Below, piece by piece: positions 1 to 5,690 of a stretch of 7,949 nt of DNA (the stretch's first letter is position 1; the number at the start of each line of letters is the position of its first letter). Under the pieces are notes generated by a model. The model was given only the letters and a program-made list of their open reading frames with translations, was not told the DNA's origin and did not search any database. The position numbers and the translations under genes were made by a program. Location: NCBI GenBank assembly GCA_021778875.1, contig JAJYBT010000079.1, forward strand, positions 1 to 7,949, read 5' to 3'. Source of the stretch: Acidobacteriota bacterium (GTDB taxonomy: Bacteria; Acidobacteriota; Terriglobia; Terriglobales; Acidobacteriaceae).

Positions 1-1773
1 AGCGGCCAGGAGGGTTCCCTGCTGCTTTGGGCGTGGCTGCTGGCAGCTTACGGCTTTGTCCTGCGGCTTACGCACAAGACTGACGTCAAGCTCTATGCCT
101 ACGCCGGCACCATTCTAGCGGCGGTCCAGGTCTTCTTTCTCGCGGTCATCAACTTTGCTGCCCCGCCGTTCTCCCTGCTCAAAGGGGCTATTCCCGACGA
201 CGGCAACGGCCTCAACCCCCTGCTGCAATACCCTGAGATGGTCATCCACCCGCCCATGCTGTACCTGGGCTACGTCGGGTTCACCATTCCCTTTGCCTTC
301 GCCCTCGGCGCGCTCATGATGCGCTACCCCGGTGAAAAGTGGATCAAGATTACCCGCAGTTGGACCATGGTCACCTGGCTCTTTCTCACCATGGGCATCT
401 TCCTCGGCATGCACTGGGCTTACGCCGTGCTCGGCTGGGGCGGCTACTGGGGCTGGGACCCCGTCGAAAATGCCAGCTTCATGCCCTGGCTCACAGGTAC
501 CGCATTTCTCCACTCCGTCATGATGCAGGAACGCAAAGGCATGATGAAGAGCTGGAACGTCTGGCTCATCTTCTCCACATTCCTGCTCACGTTGCTTGGT
601 ACCACGTTGACTCGCGGCGGCTTGGTCAGCTCTGTTCATGCTTTCGCCCAATCCTCGATCGCAAACTGGTTTTACGTCTTCATGGGCATCGTGCTGGCGG
701 TCTGCATTTTCACTTACATCCTCCAGCGCAGCCATCTCAAAAGCGAACAGCGCCTGGAGTCCCTGGTCAGCCGCGAATCGAGCTTCCTTTTCAACAACCT
801 CGTCCTCCTCGCCGCCTGCTTCGTCATCCTCTGGGGCACGCTCTTCCCCATCCTCAGCGAGTACGTGCAGGGCAGCAAGGTGACCGTCGGACCGCCCTTC
901 TATAACCGTGTTGCAATACCCATAGGACTCTTTCTGCTCTTCCTCACCGGCGTTGGCCCGCTGCTGCCGTGGCGCGCCACTTCCCTCCGAGCCATCCGCC
1001 GCAACTTCGTGGTACCGTCAATCGCCCTCTGGGCCACTGTGATTGTGTGTCTCGCCGTCGGCGTCCGGCCATGGAAGGACGGCGCCTTTGACGCCGGCAA
1101 CTTCTACGCACTGGTCGCCTTTGCAATCTCCGCCGGCGTGTTCACCGCCATCCTCTCGGAGTTCCTGCGCGGAGCCGGCGTCATCTCGCGGCAGACACAT
1201 CGCAACCTGTTTGCCGCCACCTATCTCCTTGTTCGCCGCAACACCCGCCGCTATGGCGGATACATCATCCACATCGGCGTGGTCATCGTCGTGATTGGTC
1301 TGGCCGGTTCGGCCTTCAACCGCAGCGAGGAGCGCGAACTGGCTCTCCACGACAAGCTCCCCATCGGCCCCTACACCCTGGAGTGCGTCGGCTTCACCCA
1401 GGATTCCAACCTCAACTACAACTCCGAATACGCGCTCCTCGACGTCTACCGCGACGGCAAAAAGCAGTTCCAGATCACACCGGAAAAGCGCGTCTACCTG
1501 GCCAGCCAGCAGCCCCAGACCATGGTCGCCATCCACTCCGTGCCCGGCTGGGACCTCTACGTCGTCTACGAGGGCACCAATCCTGACACCGGCCAGCCCA
1601 TCATCAAGGCATTCCTCAATCCGCTCGTCAGTTGGATCTGGGCCGGCGTTGTCTTCATGGTCTTCGGGACCTTCGTTGCGCTGACGCCCAGCCTCATTCC
1701 GGCAACTGCCGCTCTCCGGGTTCCTGCAACAAAACCTGCGCCCTCTGAACCGGCGCTCGGAGGGGGACTCTGA
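1..1773 (+). CDS. ccmF: Cytochrome c heme lyase subunit CcmF (5' partial)
   Basis: CcmF is the large multi-helix membrane subunit of the System I cytochrome c maturation complex. It works with CcmH and CcmI to attach heme, delivered by CcmE, to apocytochrome c on the outer face of the cytoplasmic membrane. The frame is open from base 1, and the first residues (GQEGSLLLW) match the internal CcmF region, so the true start lies upstream; 590 residues are visible against roughly 650-700 for the family. Visible signatures are NGLNPLLQ and HPPMLYLGYVG (about residues 70-90), the tryptophan-rich WWD heme-handling motif WGGYWGWDPVENAS (146-159), SSVHAFA near 210, and RYGGYIIHIGVV near 420. A periplasmic domain follows and ends in NPLVSWIWAG plus a last membrane helix. 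The stop overlaps the ccmH start in TGATG, so the two genes should be co-translated. The internal ATG at 238 is not a start, because conserved CcmF sequence continues upstream of it. Confidence 0.96.
   Translation, partial: SGQEGSLLLWAWLLAAYGFVLRLTHKTDVKLYAYAGTILAAVQVFFLAVINFAAPPFSLLKGAIPDDGNGLNPLLQYPEMVIHPPMLYLGYVGFTIPFAFALGALMMRYPGEKWIKITRSWTMVTWLFLTMGIFLGMHWAYAVLGWGGYWGWDPVENASFMPWLTGTAFLHSVMMQERKGMMKSWNVWLIFSTFLLTLLGTTLTRGGLVSSVHAFAQSSIANWFYVFMGIVLAVCIFTYILQRSHLKSEQRLESLVSRESSFLFNNLVLLAACFVILWGTLFPILSEYVQGSKVTVGPPFYNRVAIPIGLFLLFLTGVGPLLPWRATSLRAIRRNFVVPSIALWATVIVCLAVGVRPWKDGAFDAGNFYALVAFAISAGVFTAILSEFLRGAGVISRQTHRNLFAATYLLVRRNTRRYGGYIIHIGVVIVVIGLAGSAFNRSEERELALHDKLPIGPYTLECVGFTQDSNLNYNSEYALLDVYRDGKKQFQITPEKRVYLASQQPQTMVAIHSVPGWDLYVVYEGTNPDTGQPIIKAFLNPLVSWIWAGVVFMVFGTFVALTPSLIPATAALRVPATKPAPSEPALGGGL
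1759..1766 (+). promoter_or_regulatory. Strong Shine-Dalgarno for ccmH inside the ccmF end
   Basis: GGAGGGGG lies six bases before the ATG at 1773, within the last codons of ccmF. It supports that ATG as the ccmH start and indicates coupled translation. Confidence 0.75.
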
Positions 1774-2279
1774 TGCGCCCTGCCTTTCGGCACATCTCCT
1801 GGATCAAAGCCGCGCAAGCGCTATCCCTGGCCGTCGCCATGTGCTTTTCCATGGGAGCCAGCAACGCAAGCTCCCGGTTTAACGACCTGGGCCACCGCCT
1901 CATGTGTACCTGCGGCTGCGCGCAGTTGCTGGGCGAGTGCAACCACGTGGGCTGCACCGAGTCCGGCCGCGAGCGCAATGAGTTGAGCGCCGCCATCGCC
2001 TCAGGCGCAACCGACCAGCAGATTCTCGCCAGCTTTGCGGCAAAATACGGCGCAACCGCGCTGGCCGCTCCCACCACGCACGGTTTTGACCTCGTGGCCT
2101 GGATTGCGCCGTTTGCTGTCTTTGCGGCGGCGCTGCTCGGCACCATCCTGCTGGTCCGCCGCTGGTCCATCGGCAAGATTCCAGCAGCCGCACAGGCGCC
2201 CGACCCGGCAATGGATGTACTGCGGGAAAAAATCAGACGCGAAACCGGCGCTGGCAACGACGGAGGATTTCAACCATGA
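1773..2279 (+). CDS. ccmH: Cytochrome c maturation protein CcmH (CcmH/CycL/NrfF family)
   Basis: CcmH is a membrane-anchored thiol protein that handles the apocytochrome CXXCH cysteines for the CcmF heme lyase. The 168 residues show an N-terminal hydrophobic signal segment (about 11-32), a small extracytoplasmic helical domain, a single membrane helix (about 109-127, followed by RRW) and a short cytoplasmic tail. The cysteine region is atypical: instead of the LRCxxC motif of proteobacterial CcmH it reads LMCTCGCAQLLGECNHVGC, giving C45, C47, C49, C56 and C61. The rest, including SGATDQQILASFAAKYG (IxxxfxxkYG in the family), is typical. The gene overlaps ccmF by one base and the ccmI-like gene by four (ATGA). 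The start is fixed by the strong Shine-Dalgarno at 1759-1766. The family call rests on the motif pattern, topology and position directly after ccmF. Confidence 0.9.
   Translation: MRPAFRHISWIKAAQALSLAVAMCFSMGASNASSRFNDLGHRLMCTCGCAQLLGECNHVGCTESGRERNELSAAIASGATDQQILASFAAKYGATALAAPTTHGFDLVAWIAPFAVFAAALLGTILLVRRWSIGKIPAAAQAPDPAMDVLREKIRRETGAGNDGGFQP
2262..2267 (+). promoter_or_regulatory. Strong Shine-Dalgarno for the ccmI-like gene
   Basis: GGAGGA lies eight bases before the ATG at 2276, inside the 3' end of ccmH. It fixes this start and fits the ATGA coupling. Confidence 0.7.
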
Positions 2280-2554
2280 CCGAAACGCAGGGATTTGTCG
2301 CCGGCATAATGCTGGCTCTGGCGCTCGGAATTTACACCTTCTGGCCGGAAAATGTCTTTGCCAGCCAGCGCCAGAAGACGCGCCTGGATTATCTGCTCGA
2401 GCGCAAGGAGCAGCTATACGAGAACCTGCGCGACCTGAACTTCGAGTACCGCGCCGGCAAGTATCCCGACGAGGACTTTGCCGAGCAGCGCGCGCTGCTT
2501 GAAAACGAAACAGCGCTACTGCTCGCCGAAATCGAGCACCTGCAACAGGCCTGA
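2276..2554 (+). CDS. Short CcmI-like cytochrome c biogenesis protein
   Basis: This is a 92-residue protein with one N-terminal membrane helix (about 7-23), followed by a charged, coiled-coil-prone cytoplasmic segment (about 32-90). The segment LLERKEQLYENLRDLNFEYR (40-59) followed by GKYPDEDFAEQR resembles the N-terminal membrane and leucine-zipper-like part of CcmI, which helps CcmF and CcmH during heme attachment. The periplasmic TPR domain that captures apocytochrome in proteobacterial CcmI is absent, so this is either a minimal CcmI or a cytoplasmic scaffold. It is coupled to ccmH by an ATGA overlap, so it is almost certainly part of the same operon. The GK..x.E[DE][FY]AE core is also similar to the SHOCT short C-terminal domain. 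The family assignment comes from position plus the N-terminal similarity; a direct function in apocytochrome binding is not supported by what is present. Confidence 0.75.
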   Translation: MTETQGFVAGIMLALALGIYTFWPENVFASQRQKTRLDYLLERKEQLYENLRDLNFEYRAGKYPDEDFAEQRALLENETALLLAEIEHLQQA

Positions 2555-2594
2555 GCCCGGAATGCAGACTTTGCCTCGATCCTCGAAATGCTGC

Positions 2595-2636
2595 CATCCT
2601 GAGCGGAGGTCGCCTCGGCGACCGGAGTCGAAGGAC
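2595..2636. repeat. Intergenic repeat-like element with hairpin
   Basis: The 148-base gap after the ccmI-like gene contains CATCCTGAGCGG at 2595-2606, then a perfect 7-bp inverted repeat GGTCGCC/GGCGACC (2608-2614 and 2617-2623), then GGAGTCGAAGGAC (2624-2636). The outer ends TCCT (2597-2600) and AGGA (2632-2635) can also pair. From general knowledge, this CATCCTGAGCG...GAGTCGAAGGA pattern recurs between genes in many acidobacterial and other genomes as a dispersed palindromic element. Only one copy is visible here, so its repetitive nature is inference. It could also act as a transcript 3' end for the ccm genes, although no U-tract follows. Confidence 0.55.
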
Positions 2637-2702
2637 CTGTATTTGCTTTCCACTCGCCGAACAAATTCAAACCGAATGCACTGATAGGACTTCTTCAAAA
2701 TC

Positions 2703-3965
2703 ATGAAAGCAACCAAGCTTCTCTTCCACTCCGCAGCCGCCTGCCTCCTTTTTGCTGGCGCGCTGGCACACGCCGCTCAAATTACCGGTACGGTGACCAA
2801 CAAGACCACAGGCAAGCCCGCCGCCGGCGACACCGTCGTGCTGGTGGACGTCCAGGCCGGCATGGCTGAAGTCGCCCACGCCACTACCGACGCGCAGGGC
2901 CGCTATTCATTGAAGGAGCCCGGCAGCGGACCCTACCTCGTGCGCGTAACCCATCAGGGAGCCGGCTACTTCATCGCCGCGCCCCAGGGCGGCGGACCCG
3001 GCGACATTCCGGTCTTCGACGTCGCGGCCAAGGTCGAAGGCGTCTCCATCGAAGCAGACGTCATCGAAATCGAAGCCGACAACGGCCAGCTCCGCGTCAC
3101 CGAGCGCTTCTTCGTCCACAACACCAGTTCGCCGCCCCGCACCGAGTGGAGCCCGCGTACCTTCCCGATCACGCTTCCGCCCGAAGCCGTGGTCGCCGGA
3201 GTAGCCGCCCAGCGCCCCACCGGCCTGCCCACCAGCGTCAAGCTTGAACCCACCGGAGCCAAAGGCCAGTACGCCTTCAACTTCCCCATCCAGCCCGACG
3301 AAGGCGACAAGGATACCCTCTTCCAGATTGAATACACCGTGCCATATTCAAGTGGAAGTTTCACTTTCCACCCGCAAGTTGCTCTTCCTGCACAGAATGT
3401 TGGCATCCTTCTTCCCAAGACCATGACCTTCAAGGCGGGCGCGGGCTCCAACTTCCAGCCTGTGGCAGAGGACCCCGGCATCCAGACCTTCGTCGCCAAG
3501 AACGTGATGCCCGGCCAGGCGCTGGAGTTCACCGTCTCGGGCACGGGGTCCATCCCGCGCCAGGCCCAGGGCGGTGCGCAGCCCGGCGACGCAGGCGGCC
3601 AGCCCCAGCAGGGTACGCCCGGCGGAGGCATTGGCGAGCCCATCAACACACCCGACCCGCTCAGCAAATACAAGTGGTGGATTCTCGGCGCATTGGCGCT
3701 GCTTCTGGCCGCCGCCGCGGCCTTCCTTCTGCGCAAGCCCGCAGGCGCGCCCGCCGCTTTCGCTGCCTATGAGCCCGGCTTTGCCGCTGCGCCCATTCTC
3801 GCGTCTCCGGCAGCAAAGAGCACGGCCCTGCTCAACGCGTTGAAGGAAGAGCTCTTTGCCCTCGAAAGCGATAAGCTTTCCGGCAAGATCACGCCCGAGG
3901 AGTACGCCGAGGTCAAGGCCGCGCTTGAAACCGTGCTCAAGCGGGCATTGCAAAAGAAGTCCTAG
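2703..3965 (+). CDS. Secreted/membrane protein with carboxypeptidase regulatory-like N-terminal domain
   Basis: The 420-residue protein starts with a Sec signal peptide (about 1-24, cleavage likely after AHA). Residues 26-85 form a carboxypeptidase regulatory-like beta-sandwich (ITGTVTNKTTGKPAAGDTVV, then TTDAQGRYSL). This domain is non-catalytic and usually a binding or structural module. Residues 100-280 look like further extracytoplasmic beta structure. A Gly/Gln/Pro-rich linker (about 285-318) leads to one membrane helix (about 324-343). A Pro/Ala-rich stretch and a charged helical tail (about 374-418) should lie in the cytoplasm. The tail motif (GKITPEEYAEVKAALE, 394-409) closely matches the CcmI-like protein upstream. 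The start is chosen for the signal peptide; a weak AGGA lies 13 bases upstream. The gene is 148 bases from the ccm genes on the same strand, so it may or may not share their transcript. I do not recognise a specific function. Confidence 0.85.
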   Translation: MKATKLLFHSAAACLLFAGALAHAAQITGTVTNKTTGKPAAGDTVVLVDVQAGMAEVAHATTDAQGRYSLKEPGSGPYLVRVTHQGAGYFIAAPQGGGPGDIPVFDVAAKVEGVSIEADVIEIEADNGQLRVTERFFVHNTSSPPRTEWSPRTFPITLPPEAVVAGVAAQRPTGLPTSVKLEPTGAKGQYAFNFPIQPDEGDKDTLFQIEYTVPYSSGSFTFHPQVALPAQNVGILLPKTMTFKAGAGSNFQPVAEDPGIQTFVAKNVMPGQALEFTVSGTGSIPRQAQGGAQPGDAGGQPQQGTPGGGIGEPINTPDPLSKYKWWILGALALLLAAAAAFLLRKPAGAPAAFAAYEPGFAAAPILASPAAKSTALLNALKEELFALESDKLSGKITPEEYAEVKAALETVLKRALQKKS

Positions 3966-3976
3966 CCATGGAACAT

Positions 3977-4009
3977 ACGGAGTCAGCACCTGCCGGGTGC
4001 TGGCTCCGT
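3977..4009 (+). terminator. Strong stem-loop after the carboxypeptidase-like gene
   Basis: Eleven bases after the TAG stop, ACGGAGTCAGCACC (3977-3990) pairs with GGTGCTGGCTCCGT (3996-4009) around a five-base loop, TGCCG. The stem is 14 bp with a single G.U wobble in RNA. No run of T follows, so it is not a textbook intrinsic terminator. It could act as a U-less terminator, a 3' end stabiliser or a palindromic repeat. The remaining bases up to 4097 show no gene and no convincing promoter. Confidence 0.5.
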
Positions 4010-4099
4010 GCGCCATGCTGCATCCGGCAGGTTGGCCCAAACGTCTAACAGGTGTGCGGCTCAGTATTGTGCCGTAGCGCAGGGAGACGCACCGGACCA

Positions 4100-4134
4100 G
4101 CTAGCCGCTAGAAGCTAGCTGCCAGAGGCTAAAA
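4100..4134. repeat. Five tandem 7-bp repeats (GCTAGnn) in front of htpX
   Basis: Units of exactly seven bases begin at 4100, 4107 and 4114 with GCTAG, at 4121 with GCCAG and at 4128 with GCTAA. The last unit ends one base before the ATG of htpX. The first three units also create a perfect 8-bp inverted repeat, CAGCTAGC (4098-4105) with GCTAGCTG (4114-4121). The htpX ribosome binding site AGAGG (4124-4128) lies across the fourth and fifth units, so the tract forms the translation initiation region itself. Confidence 0.75.
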
Positions 4135-4135
4135 C

Positions 4136-5011
4136 ATGAACGCCTTCAAGACCACGTTTCTGCTCACTGCGCTTACGCTGCTGCTGGTATTGGCCGGGGA
4201 ATACATGGGCGGAACCAATGGCGCACTGATTGCCTTTGCCATCGCAGCAGTAACCAACTTCTTCAGCTACTTTTATTCCGACAAAATTGCGCTGGCCATG
4301 TATGGCGCGCAGCCCGTCACGCGCGAGCAACTGCCCCGCGCCTATGCAGTGGTCGAGCGCCTCACAGCCAAAGCCGCCATCCCCATGCCGAAGATTTACG
4401 TGATTCCATCCGAATCGCCCAATGCCTTCGCCACTGGCCGCAATCCCAAACACGCCTCCGTCGCTGTCACCCACGGCATCCTGGGCCTGCTGACCGACGA
4501 CGAACTGGAAGGCGTGCTGGCTCACGAACTGGGCCACGTGCGCAACCGCGACATCCTCACCAGTTCCATCGCCGCCACGCTCGCCGGAGCCATCACGATT
4601 CTGGCGCGCATGGCCTTCTGGTTTGGCGCGTTTGGCGGAATGGGCGGCGGCGACCGGCGCGACCGCGAAGGCGGAGGACTCGGCGCTCTGCTCATGCTGT
4701 TGCTCGCCCCCCTTGCCGCCATGCTGATTCAGCTCTGGGTCTCGCGCACCCGCGAGTACGAGGCGGACGCCAGCGGCGCTCACCTCACCGGCAATCCCTA
4801 CGCACTCGCCAGCGCGCTTGAAAAAATCTCCGACGCCAGCCGCCGTGTGCCGCTGGTGGCTTCGCCCACATCGGCGCACATGTTCATCGTGCAGCCGCTG
4901 CTCTCCGGCGAAGCCTTCGCCAGCCTGTTCAGCACTCACCCGCCCATCCAGAAACGCATCGAGCGTTTGATTGGCCGGCCGTCGCTGCACGGCAGCGGCA
5001 GCATTCAGTAA
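4136..5011 (+). CDS. htpX: Membrane zinc metalloprotease HtpX (peptidase M48B)
   Basis: HtpX is a cytoplasmic-membrane zinc endopeptidase that takes part in membrane protein quality control, cleaving misfolded membrane proteins alongside FtsH. The 291 residues are the usual length. Visible are two N-terminal membrane helices (about 6-22 and 28-47), the NAFATGRNP signature (96-104), and the catalytic motif HELGH (130-134) in a VLAHELGHVRNRD context. A glycine- and charge-rich loop (about 165-182) and a further hydrophobic pair (about 143-164 and 183-202) follow. The likely third zinc ligand is E207 in the EYEAD motif, and the typical STHPPIQKRIERL segment (266-278) closes the domain. The start is supported by AGAGG seven bases upstream. 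No heat-shock promoter or CIRCE-type operator was recognised in the 170-base gap before it. The gene stands between two period-7 repeat tracts and is probably transcribed separately from the gene before it. Confidence 0.96.
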   Translation: MNAFKTTFLLTALTLLLVLAGEYMGGTNGALIAFAIAAVTNFFSYFYSDKIALAMYGAQPVTREQLPRAYAVVERLTAKAAIPMPKIYVIPSESPNAFATGRNPKHASVAVTHGILGLLTDDELEGVLAHELGHVRNRDILTSSIAATLAGAITILARMAFWFGAFGGMGGGDRRDREGGGLGALLMLLLAPLAAMLIQLWVSRTREYEADASGAHLTGNPYALASALEKISDASRRVPLVASPTSAHMFIVQPLLSGEAFASLFSTHPPIQKRIERLIGRPSLHGSGSIQ

Positions 5012-5012
5012 G

Positions 5013-5133
5013 ACAGGGATCAGGGGTCAGGGATCAGAAAAGCGCGTTTTTCAGGAAGACACACCAGCATTGCTCTCTCCGGCTTGACCCTTGATCTCTC
5101 ATCTCTGTTCCCTGACCCCTGATCTCTGTTCTC
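5013..5133. repeat. Opposed heptamer arrays forming a long inverted repeat
   Basis: Directly after the htpX stop, three units of GGG(A/G)TCA start at 5016, 5023 and 5030. After a 48-base spacer, seven units of the reverse complement family (consensus TGAYCYC, with a few substitutions) start every seven bases from 5085 to 5127. The right block has a 28-base higher-order period: 5085-5105 and 5113-5133 match at 18 of 21 bases. As a consequence, 5013-5032 and 5110-5129 are inverted copies with 19 of 20 bases matching. The right block ends 15 bases before the start of the next gene. The structure could fold as a large hairpin in RNA or a cruciform in DNA. No protein-coding signal lies in this 137-base gap. 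Confidence 0.8.
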
Positions 5134-5148
5134 TTGTATCCTTCTCGC

Positions 5149-5640
5149 ATGAAAACCCTGCTCCGCACGCTGCTCTATCTCGCGCTCGTCGTCTGGCTGG
5201 GCGCTGAGATCTTCTTCCCCGTCGTTGCCGCCATCACTTTTGGCACATTGCAGCCGGACACGCACACCGCGGGCACCATCGTCGGCCAGTTGCTGCGCAT
5301 TCTCCACGGCATGGGCATGGTCTCCGGCCTGGTGATTCTGGCGCTCCTCGCGCTGGCTCCCGCCTGGGGAATTTACAAATCCCGCTCGGTGCTCGCGCCC
5401 ATGATCCTCGTCGTGCTCATGCTGGCCCTCACTGTCTACTCGCAATACGGCATCATTCCCGCCATGGAGCGCGACCGCGTGGCCGCCGGCGGCGCGATTG
5501 ACGAAGTGAGTCCAACCAACCCCAGCCGCATCCACTTCAACCAGCTCCACAACCGCAGCGAGCACGTCGAGGAGGCCATCCTCCTGCTCGGCCTCGCGAC
5601 CATCGCGCTCGTGGCGCGGGCTGAAACTGCGCGCGCCTGA
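5149..5640 (+). CDS. DUF4149 (TMEM205-like) integral membrane protein
   Basis: This 163-residue protein has four hydrophobic segments (about 5-31, 47-71, 80-104 and 141-157) and almost no soluble part beyond a polar stretch at 105-140. The pattern LGAEIFFPVVAAITFGTL near the N-terminus, LHGMGMVSGLV in the second helix and FNQLHNRSEHVEEAILLLGL (130-149) fits the DUF4149 family of small bacterial membrane proteins related to eukaryotic TMEM205. The biochemical function is not established and none is proposed. The ATG at 5149 is preferred because MKTLLRTLL is a natural N-terminus; an in-frame TTG at 5134 lies inside the heptamer tract. The 40 bases upstream are pyrimidine-rich and contain no Shine-Dalgarno sequence, so initiation may be leaderless or independent of Shine-Dalgarno pairing. 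Family call from sequence pattern and topology. Confidence 0.82.
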   Translation: MKTLLRTLLYLALVVWLGAEIFFPVVAAITFGTLQPDTHTAGTIVGQLLRILHGMGMVSGLVILALLALAPAWGIYKSRSVLAPMILVVLMLALTVYSQYGIIPAMERDRVAAGGAIDEVSPTNPSRIHFNQLHNRSEHVEEAILLLGLATIALVARAETARA

Positions 5641-5676
5641 GCGCCGCATCCCGTGCAAAGCTGCCAGCGCGCTTCC

Positions 5677-5684
5677 TGTATCAT
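5677..5684 (+). promoter_or_regulatory. Possible -10 element for ychF-like gene
   Basis: TGTATCAT contains TATCAT (5679-5684), five of six matches to the TATAAT consensus, preceded by TG. It sits just before the leader hairpin at 5691. The appropriately spaced -35 position (about 5656) is poor, so this is only a candidate. Confidence 0.25.
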
Positions 5685-5690
5685 CGAAGA

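Noticed and set aside
115..735. A 206-residue open frame on the minus strand opposite ccmF.
   Set aside because: It is rich in His, Asp, Glu and Gly with no recognisable domain and lies fully opposite conserved CcmF sequence; GC-rich codon bias produces such antisense frames.
1836..1844. Cys24 of CcmH as a lipoprotein attachment site.
   Set aside because: The preceding residues V-A-M are not a lipobox (methionine at -1), and the protein already has a membrane anchor near residues 109-127.
2778..2960. A peptidase activity for the carboxypeptidase-like protein.
   Set aside because: Only the regulatory-like beta-sandwich domain is present; there is no zinc carboxypeptidase HxxE...H catalytic arrangement.
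3348..4040. A 230-residue minus-strand frame opposite the carboxypeptidase-like gene and the following gap.
   Set aside because: No domain pattern, no ribosome binding site, and the plus-strand gene has a signal peptide, a membrane helix and a coherent domain order.
4010..4097. A promoter for htpX in the gap before the heptamers.
   Set aside because: TTGGCC at 4032 and TATTGT at 4065 are not spaced correctly for a sigma70-type pair, and no other convincing pair was found.
4115..4990. A 291-residue minus-strand frame equal in length to htpX.
   Set aside because: It mirrors htpX almost exactly; the plus strand has HELGH and EYEAD zinc motifs, while the antisense product is low-complexity Gly/Gln/Glu-rich.
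5013..5133. A CRISPR array or an intrinsic terminator as the explanation for the repeats after htpX.
   Set aside because: The units are seven bases with no unique spacers, which excludes CRISPR; no GC stem followed by a T-run is present at the right distance for a standard terminator.
5134..5148. TTG at 5134 as the start of the DUF4149 gene.
   Set aside because: It would add MYPSR in front of a natural MKTLLRTLL start, and the codon lies at the edge of the heptamer tract without a ribosome binding site.
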